A DNA stretch of 64,000 nt from Rhodococcus spelaei (lineage in GTDB: Bacteria; Actinomycetota; Actinomycetes; Mycobacteriales; Mycobacteriaceae). The notes under the pieces were generated by a model. That model was not told where the DNA came from, ran no database searches, and saw nothing but the letters and a program-made list of their open reading frames with translations. The position numbers and the translations under genes are program-made. Below are positions 59,327-64,000 of the stretch, piece after piece. Numbering within the stretch: position 1 is the stretch's first letter; the number at the start of each line of letters is the position of its first letter. The DNA is taken from NCBI RefSeq assembly GCF_006704125.1, contig NZ_VIGH01000001.1, forward strand, positions 495,823 to 559,822, written 5' to 3'.

Positions 59327-59359
59327 TTTTCTTGACTTGTTCCAGAATGGGCGCATACT
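59327..59359 (+). promoter_or_regulatory. Promoter and CatR/Fur-type operator of the fur-type gene
   Basis: TTTTCTTGACT...TTCCAGAA (59327-59347) repeats the katA operator with 21 of 25 aligned positions identical. TTGACT (59332-59337) and CATACT (59354-59359) are good -35/-10 hexamers 16 bases apart, so the operator overlaps the promoter. The expected transcript start falls on or next to the ATG at 59366, implying a leaderless message. Confidence 0.72.
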
Positions 59360-59365
59360 TGGATC

Positions 59366-59830
59366 ATGCGAGACGTCGGTGAGTCCCCGGAGGCCCGCGC
59401 GCAGTTGCGTGCGGCCGGGCTTCGGGTCACTGCTCCGCGTGTCGCCGTACTGGATGCCGTTGCCGCTCACCCGCATTCGGATGCAGACCGGGTCGCCGCC
59501 GAAGTACGCACCGAACTCGGTTCGGTGTCCACGCAGGCCGTCTACGACGTGCTCAAGGCCTGCGTGAGCGCCGGCCTTCTGCGGCGGATCGAACCTGCGG
59601 GCTCTCCGGCCCGGTACGAGACCAGGACCGGGGACAACCACCACCACCTGGTGTGTCGTGAATGCGGCACCGTCGTCGACGTCGACTGCGTCGTCGGCGA
59701 GGCCCCCTGCCTCCAGCCCTCCGACGCGCACGGCTTCACCGTCGACGAGGCCGAGGTCCTGTTCTGGGGACTCTGCCCGCAGTGCCGGGCAACCCAGGGC
59801 ACGCGCCCGCCGCTCGCCGACCACCGGTGA
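59366..59830 (+). CDS. Fur-family peroxide/metal regulator (FurA/CatR-like)
   Basis: A 154-residue repressor. A winged helix (about 15-85: [29 protein letters not shown], then [22 protein letters not shown]) precedes the dimerisation/metal half with [19 protein letters not shown] and WGLCPQC. The two CxxC pairs are the structural zinc site. A matching operator in front of both this gene and katA indicates autoregulation and control of catalase, as in FurA/CatR pairs. No ribosome site precedes the ATG, fitting a leaderless transcript. Confidence 0.92.
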   Translation: MRDVGESPEARAQLRAAGLRVTAPRVAVLDAVAAHPHSDADRVAAEVRTELGSVSTQAVYDVLKACVSAGLLRRIEPAGSPARYETRTGDNHHHLVCRECGTVVDVDCVVGEAPCLQPSDAHGFTVDEAEVLFWGLCPQCRATQGTRPPLADHR

Positions 59831-59837
59831 GTCCGCG

Positions 59838-59897
59838 TCACCAGTTGGACCACCAGTAGACCGCGCACGCCAGCAGGAACAGAACGACGGTGTCCAT
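59838..59897 (-). CDS. 19-aa hydrophobic membrane peptide
   Basis: The frame reads MDTVVLFLLACAVYWWSNW, then TGA. The ATG at 59897 has GGGGAGG six bases upstream, an excellent ribosome site for so short a frame. The peptide is one hydrophobic span with an aromatic end, the pattern of a single-pass small membrane protein. It lies antisense to nothing and converges on the fur-type gene (7 bp gap). No family is recognised. Chance cannot be excluded, but the start signal and composition argue for a gene. Confidence 0.55.
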   Translation of the reverse strand: MDTVVLFLLACAVYWWSNW

Positions 59898-59948
59898 GAC
59901 TGCCTCCCCGTAGTTGTGTCTAACGCCATCATCCTCCTGCCGCGCCTC

Positions 59949-60004
59949 CGGCGCCCGTGCGCGCCGTGTACCCCAACTGGGGTACGCAGCGCGCACAGGC
60001 GCCG
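59949..60004. terminator. Long terminator hairpin, copy 2 of the dispersed palindrome
   Basis: An inner stem 59957-59974 with 59979-59996 (16 of 18 paired) around AACT is extended by CGGCGCC/GGCGCCG (59949-59955 and 59998-60004). It lies 8 bp past the stop of the minus-strand PLP enzyme and is closely similar to the palindrome at 2290-2329. Confidence 0.8.
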
Positions 60005-60011
60005 AAGGTGC

Positions 60012-61478
60012 CTATTCCATGAACCGGGCGAGGAACTCGATCAGCAGCCGCTCGGCGACCGGCTCGGGCAGCGCCTCGATCAGGGCGAGCAGTTCGGCCA
60101 TCGGACCGTCGAGCCCACCGCCGGGTTCGAGCCCGACCATCCCGAGCACAGCGGCGCAGTTCTCGCTGGTGAGGTCCTCGGGTCGGATCTGCCGCGCGGC
60201 TGCGACGAAGTCCGCGGGCGCCTGCGCGCCTGGTACGCCGCGCACGGTGTCGGCGGCGGTGACCAGCGCGTCGCCGAGTTCACCGACCACCGACTCGGTG
60301 ACCGGGGTGACGGTCAGGTGGGTGGTCCGCGGCAGCTCGGTGCCGTCGGACTGTCGCCGGCCCGGCTGCGGCTGCAGCACCCAGCCCAGGTCCTTCGCCG
60401 CGTCCGCCCAGCGGTGCGGGTCCACCCGGCACTGCTCGGGGACGTCCGGATCGGTGGCCACCGCGAGCAACGGACCGACCGGGTCGCCGACCACCCGCAG
60501 ACCCTCCGTCGCGTCGACCACCTTGCGGAGCTGCTGCGCCGCGCGGGCGATCTGCCCGGTCAGCTCCTCGAACCCGCTGCGGCCCAACGCCTGCGAGACG
60601 GCCCAGCCCGCGGCGATCGGCATCACGGTCCGTGAGCCGAGGATGGTCGGGTTGACCACCGCGTAGCCGGGCCAGGCGCTGGTCGCGAACCACTGCCGCC
60701 GGTGCCGATCGCGGCCGCGGTACAACAGCACCGACACCCCCTTCGGGGCGTAGCCGTACTTGTGCAGGTCCACCGACAGGCTCGCCACACCCGGCACCCG
60801 GAGGTCCCAGTCGGGTCGCTCGGCGGCACCCGGCCACCACGGCAGCACCCAGGCGCCGATGCAACCGTCCACGTGTACCGGAACACCCTGCGCCGCACAC
60901 ACTTCCGCGATCTCGGAAACCGGGTCGAGTGCGCCGTGCGGGTACGAGGGCGTGGACGCGACGACCAGAGCGACAGTCTCGTCGAGTGCGGCGGCGACGT
61001 CCTCCGGCCGGAGCCGGCAGGTGTCGGGGTCGACCGGCAGCACCCGCAGATGCAGGTCCAGGTAGTGCGCGGCCTTGATGAATGCGGCGTGCGCGGTGGA
61101 CCCGATCACCAGCGTGGGTCGGTCCTCACGTCCCGTCGCGGCCCGCCAACTGTCGCGCGCGGACTTGACGGCCAACAGGCAACTCTCGGTGCCGCCGCTG
61201 GTCACGGAGCCGACGACGCCGTCCACTCCGTCGGCGAGGACGGAACGGGCCAGGCCGACCAGGTCCCGCTCGAGCGCGGCCACCGAGGGAAAGGTGGTCG
61301 GGTCGAGACCGTTGAGCGGCTGTGCCTTTCGGGCGGCGGCGCTGGCCAGATCGTCCAGTTCGGCGACGCCGGGGTCGTACACGTAGGAGAGAAGGTGTCC
61401 ACCGGCGGTCGGCGCGTCGGCCGCCCGCAACTCGTCCAACTGGGCGAGGATGTCGGCGGGAGTGCGTTCGAAATCCAT
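60012..61478 (-). CDS. PLP-dependent sphingosine-1-phosphate-lyase-like decarboxylase
   Basis: A 488-residue group II decarboxylase-fold enzyme. VGSVTSGGTESCLLAVKSARD and the PLP Lys240 in VDLHKYGYAPKGVSVLLY match the sphingosine-1-phosphate lyase branch rather than glutamate or tyrosine decarboxylases. HVDGCIGAWVLPWW supplies the Asp that pairs with the cofactor ring. Likely reaction: C-C cleavage of a phosphorylated amino alcohol. No N-terminal membrane helix, so soluble, as in bacterial forms. It starts one base after the transporter stop codon (TAGaATG), so the two are coupled. Confidence 0.88.
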   Translation of the reverse strand: MDFERTPADILAQLDELRAADAPTAGGHLLSYVYDPGVAELDDLASAAARKAQPLNGLDPTTFPSVAALERDLVGLARSVLADGVDGVVGSVTSGGTESCLLAVKSARDSWRAATGREDRPTLVIGSTAHAAFIKAAHYLDLHLRVLPVDPDTCRLRPEDVAAALDETVALVVASTPSYPHGALDPVSEIAEVCAAQGVPVHVDGCIGAWVLPWWPGAAERPDWDLRVPGVASLSVDLHKYGYAPKGVSVLLYRGRDRHRRQWFATSAWPGYAVVNPTILGSRTVMPIAAGWAVSQALGRSGFEELTGQIARAAQQLRKVVDATEGLRVVGDPVGPLLAVATDPDVPEQCRVDPHRWADAAKDLGWVLQPQPGRRQSDGTELPRTTHLTVTPVTESVVGELGDALVTAADTVRGVPGAQAPADFVAAARQIRPEDLTSENCAAVLGMVGLEPGGGLDGPMAELLALIEALPEPVAERLLIEFLARFME

Positions 61479-61479
61479 T

Positions 61480-62844
61480 CTAGCGTCCTCTGTTTCGTTC
61501 TTCGGCTGCCAGTCGGTACCGGCGAAGCGTCAGGATGCTCACGGCGACCAGCACCGCCGGGGCGGCGGTGAACGCCAGCACGATCCCGGTCAGGGCGGCG
61601 CTCGACTGCTCGGCGACCTCGTCGCCGCTCGACGAGACGAAGCCGGTGACGGCCAGGATCAGCAGGACCAGGGCCGGCCCGAGGGCCATGCCGATCGTCT
61701 CGGCGGCGGTCCATACGCCGCTGAACGCACCCGCGCGGACCGCCCCGTCGCCGCGTTCCTCGTGGTCGGTGATCACGTCGGGAAGCATCGACATCGGGAG
61801 CATCTGCATTCCGGCGTAACCGATTCCGGCCACCGCGACGGCGCCGTACACCCAGGGCCCGTGGTTGGCGAGCAGGCCGAGCAGTGCGATGTCGGCGGCG
61901 AGGAACAGCCCGGACGCCAATAGGAACGCCCGCTGCTTGCCCCACGCCCGCACCAGCCGGATCCACAGCGGCATCACCGCGACCGCGGGGCCGACAAGAG
62001 CCGCGAACAGGATCGACACCGTACCCTCGGAGTCGAGGACGTAGGTGGCGACGTACTGCGCAGCGCCGAGCATGGCCCCGACCCCGAGTGCCTGCAACGC
62101 GAACGTGGTCAGCAGGATCCGGAACGGTTCGCTCGAGCGCGCGGCCGCAAGCGCGTCGGAGAAACCGTGCGTGGCAGACGAATCCGCGGTGGCGATGGCC
62201 CGTCCGCGGGGCGCGATCGACCAAGCGGCCAGCATGCCGAGGCCGAGCAACAGGCCGGCGACCACCCCCATCGTCAGGTAGCCGGGTCTGCCACCCCCGC
62301 CGAGGTCGCGCAGGGCCGGTCCGCCCGCACCGAACAGCAGGATCGCGATTCCGAGCAGGGCGACCCGCCACGACATCAGGCGGGATCGCTCGTGGTAGTC
62401 CTGGGTGAGCTCGGCGGGCAAGGCGATGTAGGGGACCTGGAACAGGCTGAACGCGATCGCGGACAGGATGAAAGCCGCACCGACCCACAGACATCCGGCC
62501 GTCGCTGACAGGCCCGCCGGCACCGCGAACGTCAACGCGAAGAACACCGGCAGGGTCAGCGCGCCCAGCAGCAGGAACCGCCTGCGGGTACCCGTGCGGG
62601 CAGCGTCGGCGTCACTGCGGGACCCGATCATCGGGTTGACGAGGACGTCGAGGGCCTTCGGTGCGAAGACCACGATGCTAGCCACCGCAGCCGGTACGGC
62701 CAGGGTGTCGGTGAGGTAGTACGCGAGTACCAGTCCGGGGAGGGTGGCGAACCCGCCGGTGCCGACCGAGCCGAGCGAGTATCCGGCCACGGTCGATCTG
62801 CTCAGTCGCGGGGGAGCCATTGTCATCCGGCCAACATAGGACAT
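61480..62844 (-). CDS. MFS transporter, GPH (glycoside-pentoside-hexuronide:cation symporter) type
   Basis: A membrane protein of about 454 residues with twelve hydrophobic segments. VAGYSLGSVGTGGFATLPGLVLAYYLTDTL at the start and VLVNPMIGSRSDADAARTGTRRRFLLLGAL (the GPH D-x-x-x-D-x-x-x-x-R-x-x-x-R-R-P-like loop) identify the family; later PMSMLPDVITDHEERGDGAVRAGAF is also typical. The start is taken as ATG 62844, with GGAG 9 bases upstream; ATGs at 62853 and 62826 are possible, and the frame from 62928 would run through a terminator. Co-transcribed with the PLP enzyme, so it may import that enzyme's substrate. Confidence 0.86.
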   Translation of the reverse strand: MSYVGRMTMAPPRLSRSTVAGYSLGSVGTGGFATLPGLVLAYYLTDTLAVPAAVASIVVFAPKALDVLVNPMIGSRSDADAARTGTRRRFLLLGALTLPVFFALTFAVPAGLSATAGCLWVGAAFILSAIAFSLFQVPYIALPAELTQDYHERSRLMSWRVALLGIAILLFGAGGPALRDLGGGGRPGYLTMGVVAGLLLGLGMLAAWSIAPRGRAIATADSSATHGFSDALAAARSSEPFRILLTTFALQALGVGAMLGAAQYVATYVLDSEGTVSILFAALVGPAVAVMPLWIRLVRAWGKQRAFLLASGLFLAADIALLGLLANHGPWVYGAVAVAGIGYAGMQMLPMSMLPDVITDHEERGDGAVRAGAFSGVWTAAETIGMALGPALVLLILAVTGFVSSSGDEVAEQSSAALTGIVLAFTAAPAVLVAVSILTLRRYRLAAEERNRGR

Positions 62845-62912
62845 CGAGAGCATCTCCGGCAGGGTTGTGTGCGAAGGAAATTCGCGGGCCGATTCACGTG
62901 AAACCGTAGGAC

Positions 62913-62952
62913 GACGAACGCCCCCCACCAGGATCGGTGAGGGGCGTTCGTC
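62913..62952 (-). terminator. Terminator after the Ig-repeat gene
   Basis: GACGAACGCCCC (from 62913) pairs with GGGGCGTTCGTC (62941-62952), with ACC/GGT inside as a further stem. It lies 9 bp beyond the stop of the minus-strand gene. Confidence 0.85.
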
Positions 62953-62961
62953 AGGCGGGAA

Positions 62962-64000
62962 TTACGAGCCGAAAAGGTTGGAGAGCGATCCGCCACCGGG
63001 GCCGGTGGTGGCCGCGGAAACCGTCACGGTCGAGGCCGCGGACGTCGACTCCTTGAAGCCGGTGGAGCCGGTGTAGACCGCGGTGATCTGGCGGGCGCCG
63101 GTCTGACCGAACGCGTGCGGCAGGGCGGCCTGGCCGTTGACCACGTTCACGGCCTCACCGATGGGGGTGGTGCCGTCCATGAAGCGGACGGTGCCGGTGG
63201 TGACCGGGTCGCCGCTCTGGGTCTTGACGGTCGCGGTCAGGTTCACCGGGTCACCCTTGGTGGCCGTTGCCGGCGCGTTCAGGGTGGTCACCGTGTTGAC
63301 CTCGACCGGAGTCGGATCCTTGACCGTGACGGTCTTCGCCGCGCCGGTCGAGGCGTTGAAACCGTCCGCGCCGGTGTAGACCGCGGAGATCGAGTGGGTG
63401 CCCGCACTGGTGAAGTTCTGAACCAGCTTGGCGCCACCGTTGTTGTCGAGCGCGATCGCGCCGCCGATGTTGGTCGTGCCGTCCTTGAACTGGACGGTGC
63501 CGCCGACAGCGGGAGCGTTGTCCGGGCCGGTCACGAGCGCCCAGAGATCAACGGCCTCACCGGTGGTCGCCTCGCCCGGCACGTTCAGGGTGGTGGTGGT
63601 GTCCACGATGACCGGGTCGGTGGTGACCTGGACGTTGGCCGCGGCCGAGGTGGACGGCTTGTTGCCGGCGTCGCCGCTGTAGACGGCGGTGATGGCGTGG
63701 GCGCCGTTGGTGCTGAAGGTGTAGTTCAGGGTGGCGGTGCCGTTGTTGACCGGTGCCGCGGCGCCGATGTTGTTGGTGCCGTCCTTGAACTGGACGGTGC
63801 CGGTGGCGCCGGCGGGGGCGACGGTGGCGGTGAGGTCGACGGCGGTGCCGGTCTTGGCGGTGGCCGGGACGTTGAGGGTGGTGGTGGTGTCCACGATGAC
63901 CGGGTCGGTGGTGACCTGGACGTTGGCCGCGGCCGAGGTGGACGGCTTGTTGCCGGCGTCGCCGCTGTAGACGGCGGTGATGGCGTGGGCGCCGTTGCGG
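62962..64000 (-). CDS. Surface protein with Ig-like (Big_3-type) repeats, 5' part missing
   Basis: The frame stays open to the window edge, so the N-terminus and any signal peptide are outside. The 345 visible residues are about three and a half Ig-like repeats of 92-98 residues: each starts TTTLN(V/A)P, has GTVQFKDGTxNIG (or RFMDGTTPIG) and ends with AVYSGDAGNKPSTSAA or AVYTGxxGF. Such bacterial Ig arrays form rod-like stalks of secreted or anchored adhesins. The C-terminus is short (GPGGGSLSNLFGS), with no LPXTG or membrane anchor. Two copies share 123 identical bases at a 288-bp offset, showing recent duplication. Confidence 0.85.
   Translation of the reverse strand, partial: RNGAHAITAVYSGDAGNKPSTSAAANVQVTTDPVIVDTTTTLNVPATAKTGTAVDLTATVAPAGATGTVQFKDGTNNIGAAAPVNNGTATLNYTFSTNGAHAITAVYSGDAGNKPSTSAAANVQVTTDPVIVDTTTTLNVPGEATTGEAVDLWALVTGPDNAPAVGGTVQFKDGTTNIGGAIALDNNGGAKLVQNFTSAGTHSISAVYTGADGFNASTGAAKTVTVKDPTPVEVNTVTTLNAPATATKGDPVNLTATVKTQSGDPVTTGTVRFMDGTTPIGEAVNVVNGQAALPHAFGQTGARQITAVYTGSTGFKESTSAASTVTVSAATTGPGGGSLSNLFGS
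63587..63997 (-). repeat. 288-bp period coding repeat with 123 bp identical between copies
   Basis: Bases 63587-63709 and 63875-63997 are identical. The period of 288 bp equals 96 codons, one Ig-like domain. The next three bases at the window end differ, so the boundary of identity there is uncertain. Confidence 0.9.

Overview
The window is about 64 kb of GC-rich DNA with dense coding, frequent GTG starts and many ATGA/GTGA stop-start overlaps. It contains a complete yrbE/mce operon, an actinobacterial-type leuA, an ask-asd pair, a MalT-like LAL regulator and a Sap/GAP-family protein. Together these point to Mycobacteriales, probably Rhodococcus-like; the genus is an inference. No rRNA, tRNA, CRISPR array, integrase or insertion sequence was recognised. 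Both window ends cut through genes: an alkylsulfatase on the left and an Ig-repeat protein on the right.

Left part (1-29.6 kb). A truncated alkylsulfatase, an SDR oxidoreductase and an FMN/FAD/Fe-S oxidoreductase come first, then leuA with a Leu-codon leader peptide and hairpin upstream. A sulfur-flavoured block follows: three SulP-type anion transporters, two formylglycine-type arylsulfatases, a HAD phosphatase, a DUF1254/DUF1214 protein, a LAL-type regulator, a patatin and a secreted pentapeptide-repeat protein. Next are a Sap-family membrane protein, an orphan pseudokinase domain, an AraC regulator, a Pol I-like polymerase and LtrA. In M. tuberculosis leuA lies divergently beside ask-asd; here about 23 kb separates them, so this block looks like an accessory insertion.

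Middle (29.7-55.7 kb). ask (with an internal start for a beta subunit) and asd end at a strong terminator. BrkB-like, TetR and secreted lipase-like genes lead to an operator-like palindrome. From there about 20 kb runs in one direction: multicopper oxidase, alpha/beta hydrolase, MpaB/latex-clearing-type oxygenase, CrtC/AttH lipocalin-like protein, homogentisate dioxygenase, aldehyde dehydrogenase, class III CoA-transferase, HMG-CoA-lyase-type enzyme, YrbEA, YrbEB, MceA-F and a Baeyer-Villiger monooxygenase. The tight spacing suggests uptake of a hydrophobic compound (Mce) coupled to its oxidative breakdown and final CoA-dependent cleavage. The substrate is unknown.

Right part (55.7-64 kb). 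A metallo-beta-lactamase-fold protein is divergent from a GlxA-type regulator. A catalase and a Fur/CatR-type regulator each carry a near-identical palindromic operator, which suggests a peroxide-responsive pair. A 19-codon membrane peptide, a GPH-type transporter coupled to a sphingosine-1-phosphate-lyase-like PLP enzyme, and the Ig-repeat surface protein complete the window.
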